In this document: positions 25,932 through 35,847 of the stretch, piece after piece
Numbering within the stretch: position 1 is the stretch's first letter
Layout: the number at the start of each line of letters is the position of its first letter
Assembly (NCBI GenBank): GCA_010672585.1
Contig: JAAHGF010000014.1
Coordinates: 44,656 to 108,655, forward strand
Length of the DNA: 64,000 bases
Source of the DNA: Okeania sp. SIO1I7
GTDB lineage: Bacteria; Cyanobacteriota; Cyanobacteriia; Cyanobacteriales; Microcoleaceae
Reading direction: 5' to 3'
The notes under the pieces: generated by a model
Database searches by the model: none
What the model saw: only the letters and a program-made list of their open reading frames with translations
What the model was told of the DNA's origin: nothing
Position numbers and translations under genes: made by a program

Positions 25932-27236
25932 ATGTACGGAAGACTAAAAATTAGACAAATTCTAACTAGCACTTTAACGACAATAGCTAGTATTACTATA
26001 ATTTCAATTGGGAGTATAGAGAGTTCCTGGGCAGAAGAATCTTACACCCAGTCTTTACAAGAACTCTATGATATGCGCGATCGCACAGTTGCGCAATTAG
26101 AATCTCTACCTACTCCTAGAAAGCAATTATTCTTTTCTGATAACGATGACACTGTATTAAAAAAGCAAGAAAAGTTGCTACAAAAATTACAAGAAATTGA
26201 TGTTCAAATATTAATTGAACAACGAGCAAATGATAACTGGCGTCAAGCATTAACTCTGGGTGCTCAAGCATCAGAAGTAGGAGAAACGCCAAATGCAACT
26301 GTCAAAACTAGAGAAACAGAAAAACAACTCTGGCAACAAGCTCTTTATAATTTAGAGGCAATTCCCTCAGATTCATTGATAGCAGAAAAAACTACTAAAA
26401 AGATTAAAGAATACCAACGTAGTCTGAATGATTCTTATTATCAGTTAAATCTAACAAAATCAAACTTTTTAGAGAAAATTCGTAAAGACAGTGGTCTATC
26501 TAGCAGAGCAACGATCGCTATTTGTAACCTCCGGCGAAAATGTTTAGACTTAAACGGCAATAAACCACCCGCTAGTCCCGCTAGTTTAATTAAAGTTCCT
26601 GTTGCTGTAGCAGCAATGCAGAAAGCGTCCAAAGAAAATATCAGTTTAGATACTCCTATATATGTGAGTAGGGGAAACTTTACTGAAGATGCCTCAGAAA
26701 TTAGAGCTAGAAAACCCTATCCCCTCAAAACTCTGGTCGGGCAAATGATTGACCATAGTAGCAATATTGCCACAAATCAACTTATTGATTATTTAGGACA
26801 ACCTTATATTAATAAAGTTCTCAAAGACGATGGCTACAAAGTGATGAGTGTCAACTACAAACTGATGGGAAACCGGATCATGCCCAAAAATCCTGGTAAA
26901 GGTCGCAATACTCTAACTAGCAACGAACTGACAGATATGATGGTCTCAATATATAATTATGAGTATCCAAATTCTGATGTATTGATAGAAGCTTTAGCCC
27001 GTCAGAAGGATAGATTATTAGGATATGCTGCTCTAGAAGAATTACCTGAAGTTAAATGGTTGGGTGAAAAGACGGGAGAAAATTCTCGCGCTCTGGGTAC
27101 TACTTTAGGATTAAGTATTAATGGTGAAGTGTATGTAATAACTGTAATTGATAGTCGTGGTGGGCGCGACCCCCAAATTCGCACCTCTATTAATCAGGTG
27201 GCAAAATATCTAATGGATAATGATGGTTTGCTCTAG
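25932..27236 (+). CDS. PBP-A / class A beta-lactamase-like serine hydrolase
   Basis: 434 residues from ATG 25932 (an in-frame TTG at 25914 is less likely). One N-terminal hydrophobic segment (ILTSTLTTIASITIISIGSI) serves as signal or anchor; about 40-190 is helical coiled linker. The C-terminal domain has the three active-site motifs: S218-L-I-K221 (SxxK), HSSN (SxN) and EKTGE (KTG). This is the PBP-A/class A beta-lactamase fold found in cyanobacteria, acting on peptidoglycan peptides in the periplasm. The classical Glu166 loop of true lactamases is not obvious, favouring a DD-peptidase-like role. Confidence 0.8.
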   Translation: MYGRLKIRQILTSTLTTIASITIISIGSIESSWAEESYTQSLQELYDMRDRTVAQLESLPTPRKQLFFSDNDDTVLKKQEKLLQKLQEIDVQILIEQRANDNWRQALTLGAQASEVGETPNATVKTRETEKQLWQQALYNLEAIPSDSLIAEKTTKKIKEYQRSLNDSYYQLNLTKSNFLEKIRKDSGLSSRATIAICNLRRKCLDLNGNKPPASPASLIKVPVAVAAMQKASKENISLDTPIYVSRGNFTEDASEIRARKPYPLKTLVGQMIDHSSNIATNQLIDYLGQPYINKVLKDDGYKVMSVNYKLMGNRIMPKNPGKGRNTLTSNELTDMMVSIYNYEYPNSDVLIEALARQKDRLLGYAALEELPEVKWLGEKTGENSRALGTTLGLSINGEVYVITVIDSRGGRDPQIRTSINQVAKYLMDNDGLL

Positions 27237-27242
27237 ATTTTA

Positions 27243-27390
27243 AGCGTTACTGATTCTGGGTATGATTTTGCCCCCCTAGCCCCCCAATTTTGGGGGGAAT
27301 AAAACTCTAAAAGTCCCCCAAAATTGGGGATTTAGGGGGCTTGACTAGAACTAAACAATCGCACATTCATACTTCAATTCAGCAACGCCC
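27243..27390. repeat. Family D element
   Basis: GCGTTACTGATTCTGGGTATG to CTTCAATTCAGCAACGCC, 148 bp, with the shared GGGGGGAATAAAACTC core. Confidence 0.85.
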
Positions 27391-27444
27391 AGCAATGCCA
27401 AATTTTATTTAGTTAATTATTAAATATTGTTTGAAAACTTTTTC

Positions 27445-28017
27445 TCATTCAATTTCTTTGATTACGTGACAGGGGTTCCCCACCGCAACAACATTTTCAG
27501 AAATATCTTTCGTTACTACACTTCCTGCCCCAATAACTGTATTATTTCCAATCTTTAAACCAGGAAGAATGATACAACTGCCTCCGATCCAAACATTATC
27601 CCCTATTTCAATGGGATAAGCCATTTCTTTACCTGCCATTCTTTCTGTCACATTGATTGGATGAGTAGCAGTGTAGATTTGTACATTAGGACCTAACTTG
27701 ACATTACTACCAATTTTCACAATATTGCAGTCAAGAATCACACAACCAAAGTTGGCATAAAAATTATCTCCAATTTGGATGTTATACCCGTAATCACATC
27801 TAAAAGGAGATTCTATCCAACAGTCTCGATCGGTTTGGAATAAATCTTTGATAATTTTGACCCTTTCTTCTTGACTACCATCTGGAATATCATTCAATTT
27901 TTGACATAAACTTTTAGCTCTTTTTCTATCTTTTATTAGGTCTCGATCAAAGGCATTATAATATTGCCCGTTTAGCATTTTTTGCTTTTCTGTAATTTGA
28001 TTTTGGCTTGACTCCAT
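27445..28017 (-). CDS. Maltose/galactoside O-acetyltransferase-like (LbH hexapeptide)
   Basis: 190 residues. The N-terminal Mac domain (KMLNGQYYNAFDRDL) and left-handed beta-helix hexapeptides (IGSNVKLGPNVQIYTATHPI, IGDNVWIGGSCIILPGLKIG, NNTVIGAGSVV) match Maa/LacA/NodL sugar acetyltransferases. The catalytic His lies in TATHP. Acetyl-CoA-dependent, trimeric family. It converges with the PBP-A-like gene across a family D element. Confidence 0.85.
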   Translation of the reverse strand: MESSQNQITEKQKMLNGQYYNAFDRDLIKDRKRAKSLCQKLNDIPDGSQEERVKIIKDLFQTDRDCWIESPFRCDYGYNIQIGDNFYANFGCVILDCNIVKIGSNVKLGPNVQIYTATHPINVTERMAGKEMAYPIEIGDNVWIGGSCIILPGLKIGNNTVIGAGSVVTKDISENVVAVGNPCHVIKEIE

Positions 28018-28186
28018 AACAGATATTAATACTTAGGAAGGAAGAAGGAAGAAGGAAGAAGGAAGAAGTGGATGGGGATAGTCAATGACCTCTTCAACCA
28101 ACATTGAGATAAATTTATTTTGGGAATAGCAAATATAATGGGTTCCAGAAATACTTAATAAAGACAATATTACAGAAAACATAATC

Positions 28187-29005
28187 ATGGTCTCATCATT
28201 ACCACTAAATTTTCAACTCAAAGGAGAAGGTTTTCCCATTCTTTGCCTCCACGGACATCCAGGTTCAGGCCAATGTATGTCAGTCTTTACCAATTCCCTG
28301 TGCCAAAACTTTCAAACTATTGCTCCTGATTTAAGAGGTTATGGCAAAAGTTATACGAAAAAAGACTTTGAGATTACTCAACATTTAGTAGATTTAGAAA
28401 CACTGCTAGACCAACTTCAGATCCCCAAATATTTTATATTAGGATGGTCGTTAGGTGGAATTATTGCGATGGAGTTAGCTCTAAAAAACCCAGAGAAAGT
28501 TGCTGGTCTGATTTTAATAGCTACCGCAGCACGACCCAGAGGTAATCATCCACCCATTACTTGGCAGGATAATCTTTATACTGGTTTAGCGGGGATCATA
28601 AATTGGTTTATACCTGGGTGGCAATGGAATATTGATACTTTTGGCAAGCGATCGCTATTTAGATATCTCATTCAACAACACACACCTGCCACCTATAAAT
28701 ATTTAGCAAAAGAAGCAGTCCCTGCCTATTTACAAACTTCTAAATTTGCCACTAAAGCATTAAATCAAGCTTTAAGAACTGGCTATAATAGATTGAGCGA
28801 GCTGCCACAGATACAATGTCCTTGCTTAGTATTAGCTGGAGCTAGCGATCGCCACATTACTCCTAATTCCAGTCAAGAAACAGCTCTACATCTCAATCAT
28901 GCACATTGGCAATGCTATCCTAACACCGCTCATCTTTTTCCTTGGGAAATTCCTCAGCAAGTGTTAACAGATATTAACAAATGGATACAGCCTCAGCAAA
29001 GATAA
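28187..29005 (+). CDS. Alpha/beta hydrolase
   Basis: 272 residues. Oxyanion HGHPGSG, nucleophile elbow GWSLGG (Ser about 94), late acid in LVLAGASDRHITP and His in TAHLFPWE give a complete triad and a normal family length. No signal peptide. The substrate cannot be deduced. The upstream spacer (28018-28186) has an AAGGAAGAAGG microsatellite. Confidence 0.8.
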   Translation: MVSSLPLNFQLKGEGFPILCLHGHPGSGQCMSVFTNSLCQNFQTIAPDLRGYGKSYTKKDFEITQHLVDLETLLDQLQIPKYFILGWSLGGIIAMELALKNPEKVAGLILIATAARPRGNHPPITWQDNLYTGLAGIINWFIPGWQWNIDTFGKRSLFRYLIQQHTPATYKYLAKEAVPAYLQTSKFATKALNQALRTGYNRLSELPQIQCPCLVLAGASDRHITPNSSQETALHLNHAHWQCYPNTAHLFPWEIPQQVLTDINKWIQPQQR

Positions 29006-29086
29006 TCAAACATATTATAAACTCTTGTAAGAGTCAATTAAAAGTCAAAATTCAGAAAAATTGATAATTTCCTAATTATAATTTAT

Positions 29087-29247
29087 CGGCATTGCTGAAA
29101 ATAGATATGAAGACTGAAATTTAAGTAAATCAAGAGTTATTAATAAGCTTTACTATCTTTATATCTACTATCAAACAAATAGTAATTTAGTATCTATAAC
29201 TTTTATCGACTAATGACTTCAATATTATACTATTATTCAGCAACACC
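29087..29247. repeat. Divergent family D element
   Basis: ATCGGCATTGCTGAAAATAG to ATTATTCAGCAACACC, AT-rich interior unlike the C-rich copies, so it shares only the ends. Confidence 0.65.
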
Positions 29248-29269
29248 ATTTATCTTCAAATTTGATAAT

Positions 29270-29563
29270 TTAAAAGGATAAGGTTTGGGGACTAAAACCA
29301 GAACTTACTACTCTTGTATCGCTACTATTTTCCAATTCATCATAAATAGTTAACTCCATAGGTTTAGACTGCTCAATAGACACCTCAATACCCTGAGAAC
29401 CTTCATTTTGTAAATCTTCTATATAGCCATCCTCAGCAGCTTTTGCTTCTTCATATTTCAAAAAAGGTCCAAAATAATAAGTGCAATGAGGGTTAGCAGT
29501 AAAAATTTTAACCCACCAATCCAGACCAGAGAAGTTTAGTAAATTTACCAATGTTTCTTTCAT
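29270..29563 (-). CDS. DUF1816 domain protein
   Basis: 97 residues. DWWVKIFTANPHCTYYFGPF followed by EAKAAEDGYIEDLQNEGSQGI is the cyanobacterial DUF1816 signature. Function unknown; in cyanobacteria it commonly sits next to rlmB, as here (same strand, about 300 bp downstream). No signal peptide. 29564-29870 between the two shows no gene. Confidence 0.8.
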   Translation of the reverse strand: MKETLVNLLNFSGLDWWVKIFTANPHCTYYFGPFLKYEEAKAAEDGYIEDLQNEGSQGIEVSIEQSKPMELTIYDELENSSDTRVVSSGFSPQTLSF

Positions 29564-29870
29564 GCTATGTTAATTATCGTTGTATTAGTAGTTGCTTTTA
29601 AAGTTACTGATTCTCACATCTACCAACGTTTGTGACTTTACGAGTAAAAGTTCTAAACAAACTATCAGGAAAAATTTGAATCAATAACTAAACTATACAA
29701 ATTATCAAGAGTGTTTATTATAGTGAACCGGGAGTTTCAAAATCTATCTCGTTGGTAGTAACGAAGTAGCTTATAGAAAACTGTTTTACCCATGTTAAGC
29801 TATAGTTTTCCTCTCTATTTTGTTATACTACGCAACTTCTATTTTTTCAATCATATTTTTATATTTTTCA

Positions 29871-30734
29871 CTACATACGCAAACTTTTTGACCAGCGTTG
29901 TCTATGAATTTCATAAAGGGCCATACCAGTTGCTACTGATACATTGAGACTAGGTGTATTTCCTGACATTGGTATAGATACTAAGGCATCACAATTTTTT
30001 TGAATAAGAAGGCTTAAACCCTCTGCTTCACTACCAATAACTAAAACAATAGCTCCTGTAAACTTTACGGTATGAATAAGATCCCCATTGTCAGCGACAG
30101 TACCATATATCCAAAATCCCTCTTTCTTCAATTCTTCCAAAGCACGACTCAAATTAATAACTCTAGCTACCGGAAAATTTTCCAAAGCTCCTGCGGCAAC
30201 TTTTGTTACAGTCGAAGTTATTCCTACCGCTCGTCTTTGTGGAATAACTAAACCTTGTACTCCCATAGCTTCTGCCGTTCTAATAATGGCTCCTAAATTA
30301 TGGGGATCGTTGAGACCATCAGCTACTAGCAATATAGGTTGCTCGGTTTTAGATTTAGCTTGAGAAATTAGTTCGTCAAGCTCTTTATACTCGTAAGGAG
30401 ATATTTGAGCCGCAATACCCTGATGATTTTTTCTGTGGGTAATTTGATCTAGGCGTCTATCGTCTACTTCATCTATGATCGTACCTCTAGCTTTAGCCTC
30501 ATTGAGCAATGTATGAAACCTGGGATCGTATCTTAGTGGCGGAATAACCCAGATGCGGTTTAAGGAACGCTCACTTTTGAGAGCTGCTTGTACAGTATGT
30601 CGTCCATAGATTAGATCGTCATCTTGGCTTGCAGTCTCCAAATTATCATGGCTTGACTGCTTACTTTTGAGTTTAATTGATTTCTGTTTTTGGGGTTTAT
30701 CTTGATAGTTAAATTTTGAAGGTTTTATAGGCAT
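29871..30734 (-). CDS. rlmB: 23S rRNA (guanosine-2'-O-)-methyltransferase RlmB-like (SpoU/TrmH)
   Basis: 287 residues. SpoU trefoil-knot motifs: [21 protein letters not shown] (motif 1), [13 protein letters not shown] (motif 2), [22 protein letters not shown] (motif 3). The N-terminal substrate-binding part begins [18 protein letters not shown], as in RlmB/YacO. About 35 lysine-rich residues precede it. Methylates a guanosine ribose in the 23S peptidyl-transferase region with SAM. Downstream of mrnC on the same strand, a conserved pairing. Confidence 0.9.
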   Translation of the reverse strand: MPIKPSKFNYQDKPQKQKSIKLKSKQSSHDNLETASQDDDLIYGRHTVQAALKSERSLNRIWVIPPLRYDPRFHTLLNEAKARGTIIDEVDDRRLDQITHRKNHQGIAAQISPYEYKELDELISQAKSKTEQPILLVADGLNDPHNLGAIIRTAEAMGVQGLVIPQRRAVGITSTVTKVAAGALENFPVARVINLSRALEELKKEGFWIYGTVADNGDLIHTVKFTGAIVLVIGSEAEGLSLLIQKNCDALVSIPMSGNTPSLNVSVATGMALYEIHRQRWSKSLRM

Positions 30735-30850
30735 AGCTTATATCAAATCTAGTTTTATTTCTAATTGAAAGAGGGGCCTATAACAGAAGACCCTGGGTAA
30801 TATTAAGTACCTGTGCAAATGCCAAATTAATTTAACATCTGTTAAGTAGG

Positions 30851-30970
30851 GATTCAATAATGGATAATTGATAATTACCTCTCCCTAAAAAGAAGAGGAT
30901 TGAATAAAAGGAAAATTTTTTCTTGTTTCTCCACAGCGAGTGAGAGGATTTTTACCTTAATTATTCGGTA
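30851..30970. repeat. Family E element (E4)
   Basis: GATAATTACCTCTCCCTAAAAAG to AATTATTCGGTA; closest to the copy at 750-861. Confidence 0.7.
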
Positions 30971-31026
30971 AAAACTACTTTAAATGCTAATTTTCAATAG
31001 ACATCTCCAATAATAAAAAATCAAAT

Positions 31027-31178
31027 CATATCATGTCCGTTGGTATCGGAGCGTGTATAAAGTTGGGGAAATATCTAGCGCCATTAATGGTTTTTCTTTC
31101 TCTTAAAGCTTCTTCCTTCTTCCAACTTCGGTCTTCCTTACCTTCTCTATACAATACCGATGCTACCGGACATGATAT
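31027..31178. repeat. Family A element (152 bp), near-twin of 4580-4731
   Basis: ATATCATGTCCGTTGGTATC to GCTACCGGACATGATAT. Identity with the distant copy implies recent movement. 31179-31334 has no gene. Confidence 0.85.
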
Positions 31179-31334
31179 CAATTATTGCATTAGATAAATC
31201 AATTCTTTCCTTCTACGACCTACGGACTTTGCATGGAACGTCCCTAACAACCACTCCCTACTTACTTGTTTCTGGAGATGTCTAATAGAGTTTAAGTCCC
31301 CTGTGAAATTAACCTTTTTAATTCTTTCTATCCT

Positions 31335-31727
31335 TTAATCTAATTCTATGTAGCTTAGTAATTGATTTAATCGTTGAGGATCTGTTAAATATAAGTAACC
31401 AATTAAAGCTTCTAAACTGGTAGCCTGTTGATAAACTTCTGGGTCTAATCTTTTAGGTTTCCCAAAAGCAGCGTTGCGCCCTCGCTTCAGAATATCTAAC
31501 TCTAAACTGGTAAGATGAGGTTTTAAATTATGTAAATGATGAGCTTGACTTTCTGCCCTAACTTGGGCTACCACCAGTTGATGATAAGACCGCGATCGCT
31601 TGGCTGGTATTAAGTAGTAGCTCCGAATAAACAACTCATAAATAGCATCCCCCAAATATGCCCAAGATGAGGGTGTAGTTTTTTGAATTTCTGTTGGTGT
31701 TAGCGCGACAAGGTTTAAATGTTGCAA
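31335..31727 (-). CDS. mrnC: Mini-ribonuclease III (MrnC)
   Basis: 130 residues. SSWAYLGDAIYELFIRSYYL contains the RNase III catalytic Asp/Glu pattern without any dsRNA-binding domain; RGRNAAFGKPKR and EALIGYLYL are typical of Mini-III, which trims 23S rRNA precursors. The start is TTG at 31727 with AGGAGA nine bases upstream; no in-frame ATG exists before it. Pairs with rlmB. Confidence 0.9.
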   Translation of the reverse strand: MQHLNLVALTPTEIQKTTPSSWAYLGDAIYELFIRSYYLIPAKRSRSYHQLVVAQVRAESQAHHLHNLKPHLTSLELDILKRGRNAAFGKPKRLDPEVYQQATSLEALIGYLYLTDPQRLNQLLSYIELD

Positions 31728-32108
31728 ACCAATCGTTCTCCTCGTTAGCCCAGCCTTTCTATTCGATTCAATATCGATCGTAACTTAAGTTTAGGTTTCA
31801 ATTTACCAATACAGGCCAAATTTTGTTGTCACAATGTTTCTTATTTTTTCCCATACTTACAATTATTCTAAGTACCAATTTTTTTCTCATAATTTTGATA
31901 AATACCAACATAATTGGGTCGCGCAACCCCGCTTTTTAAGGTGAAATGTTTTTGGAGGCTTGCTCAAATCCCCGTTACAAAAACAACTTCTGACTTCTGA
32001 CGCGCGTTAACTCGATCAGGCTTGACCAACTCCCGTCTAGCCCTTTGTTTTTTTGACGGGAGATAGCATCTATAGCTATATTCAACAGTCGGTCATTGCC
32101 TGGCCTTG
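31728..32108. other. Spacer with a family F-like repeat
   Basis: GGGTCGCGCAACCCCGC with TTTTTGGAGGCTTGCTCAA at about 31917-31967 resembles family F. A CTCCCGTC / GACGGGAG stem lies at 32030-32062. No gene. Confidence 0.45.
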
Positions 32109-32486
32109 TCAAGATTTCTTGACATTCTCTATAGCTTCATCTAATGAAGACCGTAAGGACAAAAATTTCTCTAAACGAACCAATTTAACAGTTTGATTTA
32201 CACGGGCATTGGAGATTATTTGCAACGTACCTTCTTCATATTGTTTGGTATGCTTTACCAGTTGTACGAGTGCTCCTAACCCAGAGCTATCAACAAAGTC
32301 TATTTTGGACAAATCCAAAATAATATTTTTTGGCCCTTGATCGATTTTTGTCTTCAGTGTTTTGTTAAAAGTACCTTCTGAGAAGGCATCTAGTAACCCT
32401 GTTAGGCGGAATAGCTGGTAGTTATCCCTCTCTTCATGAGTGCATCTCAGGCTAACAGTCAGGGCTAATGGCTTAGGCTCAGGAAT
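32109..32486 (-). CDS. STAS-domain anti-sigma factor antagonist with non-canonical start
   Basis: 125 residues if started at ATT 32486. In frame, the protein continues upstream of the first TTG (32318) as ALTVSLRCTHEERDNYQLFR, LTGLLDAFSEGTFNKTLK, GPKNIILDLSKIDFVDSSGLGAL: a complete STAS fold needs this part (first strand and helix). The phosphorylatable serine lies in VDSSGLG. Frame is open back to a TAG just before 32495 and contains no ATG, GTG or TTG. AGGAGG (32497-32492) sits five bases before ATT. Role: partner-switching control, as for SpoIIAA-type proteins. Confidence 0.8.
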   Translation of the reverse strand: MPEPKPLALTVSLRCTHEERDNYQLFRLTGLLDAFSEGTFNKTLKTKIDQGPKNIILDLSKIDFVDSSGLGALVQLVKHTKQYEEGTLQIISNARVNQTVKLVRLEKFLSLRSSLDEAIENVKKS

Positions 32487-33056
32487 AACACCCTCCTAGC
32501 TTGATTTTGTATAAGTCGAAAATAAATTATACTTTTTTATGTCAAATTTGTCTACTCCTACAGATAACTTAATTTTGAAAGACAAATGATGCAAAAATTG
32601 TATAATTTAGCAGGACTTACACCAATGCACTAATTATAGTGGTTACTTCAGGAATAATTGCCTAACCATACACTATATGTAGCTGTACTGCGTAAGTCCT
32701 GATTTCATTAATTGATAATTGATAATTACCTCTGGTTAAAACCGTTACGGAATTGAATATCAGGAAATATTATTTCTTCTCTTGGTCGATGGTCGGACAG
32801 CGAGGAGACCTCGCCATCCCACCCAACGGGTGCGCTACGCTAACGACCGCTTTTTCCCCTGAAAAGGGGAGGCTTCAAGGCGCGAATTATTTAATTATTA
32901 ATTATTAATTATTAATTATTAATTATTAATTATAACGACCGCTTTTTCCCCTGAAAAGGGGAGGCTTCAAGGCGCGAATTATTTAATTATTAATTATTAA
33001 TTATTAATTATTCGGTAAGTAAGGAATACACAAAATTTGCAGGCAGAATCCTACTT
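32487..33056. repeat. Spacer with family C and duplicated family E elements
   Basis: Family C copy at 32611-32701 (CAGGACTTAC ... TGCGTAAGTCCTG). Family E at 32705-33018, ending AATTATTCGGTAA, which contains a 92-bp tandem duplication (AACGACCGCTTTTTCCCCTG at 32842 and again at 32934) with TTAATTA heptamer runs. No gene. Confidence 0.75.
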
Positions 33057-34211
33057 TTATTTTGAGTTTTTAGCTTTCCGGTCGTCTTGCATTACCTGGA
33101 CAAAACGTTCAAACAAGTAATCAGCATCGTGGGGACCGGGGCTTGCTTCAGGGTGGTACTGCACTGAGAACAAAGGTAAAGATTTATGTCGTAAACCGGC
33201 AACAGTTTGGTCATTCAAGTTAAGATGCGTAATTTCTACCTCAGTCGCTAAAGAATCTGGATTAATCGCAAATCCATGATTTTGACTTGTAATCTCCACT
33301 TGTTGCTGCAAACCTGCTGGCTGATTGAGACCACGGTGGCCAAACTTTAATTTAAAAGTGTCGGCTCCCAAAGCAAGACCGAGAACTTGGTGTCCCATAC
33401 AAATGCCAAAAACAGGTTTAGATGATTTGAGTAATTCTTTAGTAGTCTCAATACCTTCGTTAACAGCAGCGGGGTCTCCTGGACCGTTGGAAAGGAAAAT
33501 ACCATCAGGGTTATACTTGAGAATTTCTTCTGGTGGCGTATTAGCAGGAACAACTACAACTCGACAACCATAGCTAGCTAAACGTCGTAGGATATTTTTT
33601 TTCACTCCAAAGTCAATGGCCACTACTGTATACTGTTCTCCACTGTAACCAGAAACAGAAGTATTAAACTCCCAAGCTGCATTAGTAGGTTCAGACCATT
33701 GATAAACTTCTTTAGTTGTTACTTCTTGAACTAAATTCAATCCTGCCATACTAGGTGCAGACTGAACTTGTTGTAGCAATTCAGTTGGGTCTAGAATTTC
33801 TGTAGAAATTGCCCCATTCATTGCCCCTAAAGTCCGAATTTTTTTGGTCAAAGCACGGGTATCAATACCATAAATTCCTGGAATTTTATGTTCTTGAAGA
33901 TACTCTGACAAAGACTGAGTAGAGCGCCAGTTACTAGGACGTGGACAAATATTACGAGCGATCGCGCCCTTGATTTGTGGCTCATTGGACTCTTCATCTT
34001 CAGGATTTACCCCTGTATTTCCCAACTCTGGGTAAGTGAAAGTAACAATTTGCCCACAATAACTTGGGTCTGTGAGAACTTCCTGATAACCAGTCATTCC
34101 TGTATTAAATACCACTTCTCCGATAGTAGTTCCAGGGGCACCAAAAGAAAAGCCTTGGTAAGTAGTTCCATCTGCTAGTACCAGTAATGCAGGTTGAGCT
34201 GAGATTGACAT
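33057..34211 (-). CDS. carA: Carbamoyl-phosphate synthase small (glutaminase) subunit
   Basis: 384 residues, normal length. CarA N-domain begins [21 protein letters not shown]. Class I glutamine amidotransferase triad: Cys in [12 protein letters not shown], His-Glu in [19 protein letters not shown] also typical. Hydrolyses glutamine and passes ammonia to CarB for arginine and pyrimidine synthesis. carB is not in the window. Confidence 0.95.
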   Translation of the reverse strand: MSISAQPALLVLADGTTYQGFSFGAPGTTIGEVVFNTGMTGYQEVLTDPSYCGQIVTFTYPELGNTGVNPEDEESNEPQIKGAIARNICPRPSNWRSTQSLSEYLQEHKIPGIYGIDTRALTKKIRTLGAMNGAISTEILDPTELLQQVQSAPSMAGLNLVQEVTTKEVYQWSEPTNAAWEFNTSVSGYSGEQYTVVAIDFGVKKNILRRLASYGCRVVVVPANTPPEEILKYNPDGIFLSNGPGDPAAVNEGIETTKELLKSSKPVFGICMGHQVLGLALGADTFKLKFGHRGLNQPAGLQQQVEITSQNHGFAINPDSLATEVEITHLNLNDQTVAGLRHKSLPLFSVQYHPEASPGPHDADYLFERFVQVMQDDRKAKNSK

Positions 34212-34457
34212 TTTAATTCCTCTAAATTAATAAATTAATTAGTATTTTAAAGATTAGCCTGAGAATATCTACTTAGGTTATAGAGAATATATTAAGTTAA
34301 CAAAATATGTAGTAGTCACAAGTACAGATTACACTCACTATTCAAATAAGATAAAATTAAGTTAAGCCATGATGAGACTATTTATTCCTATATTCCCAGA
34401 TCCGGTGTTCCCTAGAGCAATAAAACTTTTTACCTCATCAACTCGATAACTGCTGTA

Positions 34458-34614
34458 ATATCATGTCCGGTAGCATCAGTATTGTATAGCTAAGGTAAGG
34501 AAGAAGGAAGATGGAAGAGGGAAGAAGTAGGAATGCTTAAGAGCAAGAAAAAAACTTAAATTTCCAGATGTTCACCCTTGGGTTTACACAAACGCGCCCC
34601 AACGGACATGATAT
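34458..34614. repeat. Family A element
   Basis: ATATCATGTCCGGTAGCATC to CCAACGGACATGATAT, 157 bp, interior purine-rich AAGGAAGAAGGAAG. Arms show that A copies occur in either internal orientation (compare 4580). Confidence 0.85.
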
Positions 34615-34626
34615 AAATTATAAATA

Positions 34627-34716
34627 CAGGACTTACGCAAAGACACTGTGTATAGAGTCCAGTAACTATTGGACAATAGTTATGAGTACTATATATAGCG
34701 TATCTGCGTAAGTCCT
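34627..34716. repeat. Family C element with CTATTG/CAATAG hairpin
   Basis: CAGGACTTACGCAAAGACAC to TATCTGCGTAAGTCCT. Inside, TAACTATTGGACAATAGTTAT is the same hairpin found in every unit of the 85-bp array at 1-675. 34717-35070 has no gene. Confidence 0.8.
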
Positions 34717-35175
34717 AAAATAGTTAAAATTCTTAAAAAATTTAGTAATTATGATCGAAAATTATTCACCGAAAAAGTGGGTCTGAAGCCTCTCCCTTCT
34801 AGAGAGACTTTTTGATTTTGTGTGTTATAATTAAATTGGTATTAAAAACACCCACCCGACTTGTAAGCCATTATCAATTTCTATATTGAATTGATTGAAT
34901 GTACCTTAAGCAGATACGGGGTAGCGCAGAGTTAATGAGAAGTTTAAACTTGAAGCACTATCTAAAAATCAGATTTTTAGATTGTCGCCGGGGGGCACTC
35001 GGAGACTCAAAATGGATGTGGAGGGAAGCGTAACCCACCCCCATCGCCTCCCGGGAGGGGAGCAAGAGGGGTGGGTGCAGTACCTGGTGTTAGCGTAGCT
35101 TTGCGGAGCGCAAAACGTCAACCCGCCGAGGAACTAAGGTTCGGTAGGAATCTCCGTCCGTTCACAGGGGAGAGG

Positions 35176-35847
35176 ATGTCAATCCACAACTCTAGTAATA
35201 ATAGAAGTAAAGTAAAGCAGATGGAATCAGATACTGGAAAAAAGCAACAAGTCAAAACAATATTTGGGCAAATACCATCAATATTACTGACAACATTACT
35301 TTCTATAACAGGATTTGGCCTTGGTTATACTGCAGGTGCGATTGCCCAAGAATATCCAGGATGTTTTCTGCTTGATGAATTTGGAAACAGGAGAGATTTA
35401 ACAATATCAGTTTGTGGTCTGTTTCCAGAAGAATTACCAGAGGAAGTATCAACTTCGAGTACCACAGAAGGAATATATGAAATTCCGATTAAAAGTCGTC
35501 GGGGAGGTAGTCCTGTAATTGATGTTACTTTTAATGGTAATCAAACTTATGAAATGATCCTAGATACTGGTGCTAGTTCTACTTTAATCACTCAAGAAAT
35601 GGCAACAGCTTTGAAAGTTTTGCCTTTTGACAAAAGAACTTTTATTTTAGCTGATGGTAAAAATGTAGAACTAGGAGTTGGCATTGTCAGTTCTATTTCT
35701 GCAGGAGGTTTAACAATTAACCAGTTTAATGTTGCTGTTGCTCCTCCAGATAAAGAAAAGGGTTTGCTAGGACAAAACTTTTTTGGTAGTTATGATATGA
35801 CAATTAAGGAAGATGTAGTGGAGTTGCGGGCACGTTCTAATAGCTAA
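35176..35847 (+). CDS. Retropepsin-like aspartic protease
   Basis: 223 residues from ATG 35176 (GGGGAGAGG just upstream); codons before it lie in repeat-like DNA. One hydrophobic segment at about 36-56 (ILLTTLLSITGFGLGYTAGA) serves as signal or anchor. The single retroviral-type aspartyl domain has DTGASSTLIT (catalytic D130) and the later GLLGQNFFGSYDM flap/psi strand. One domain means it must dimerise. Likely periplasmic or membrane-anchored. The stop TAA adjoins a family A-like end (ATGTCATGTCTGG). Confidence 0.75.
   Translation: MSIHNSSNNRSKVKQMESDTGKKQQVKTIFGQIPSILLTTLLSITGFGLGYTAGAIAQEYPGCFLLDEFGNRRDLTISVCGLFPEELPEEVSTSSTTEGIYEIPIKSRRGGSPVIDVTFNGNQTYEMILDTGASSTLITQEMATALKVLPFDKRTFILADGKNVELGVGIVSSISAGGLTINQFNVAVAPPDKEKGLLGQNFFGSYDMTIKEDVVELRARSNS

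Noticed and set aside
34920-35010. Possible tRNA or structured RNA
   Set aside because: GC-rich with a GGGGGG run, but no cloverleaf, no TTCGA loop and no CCA-side pairing.
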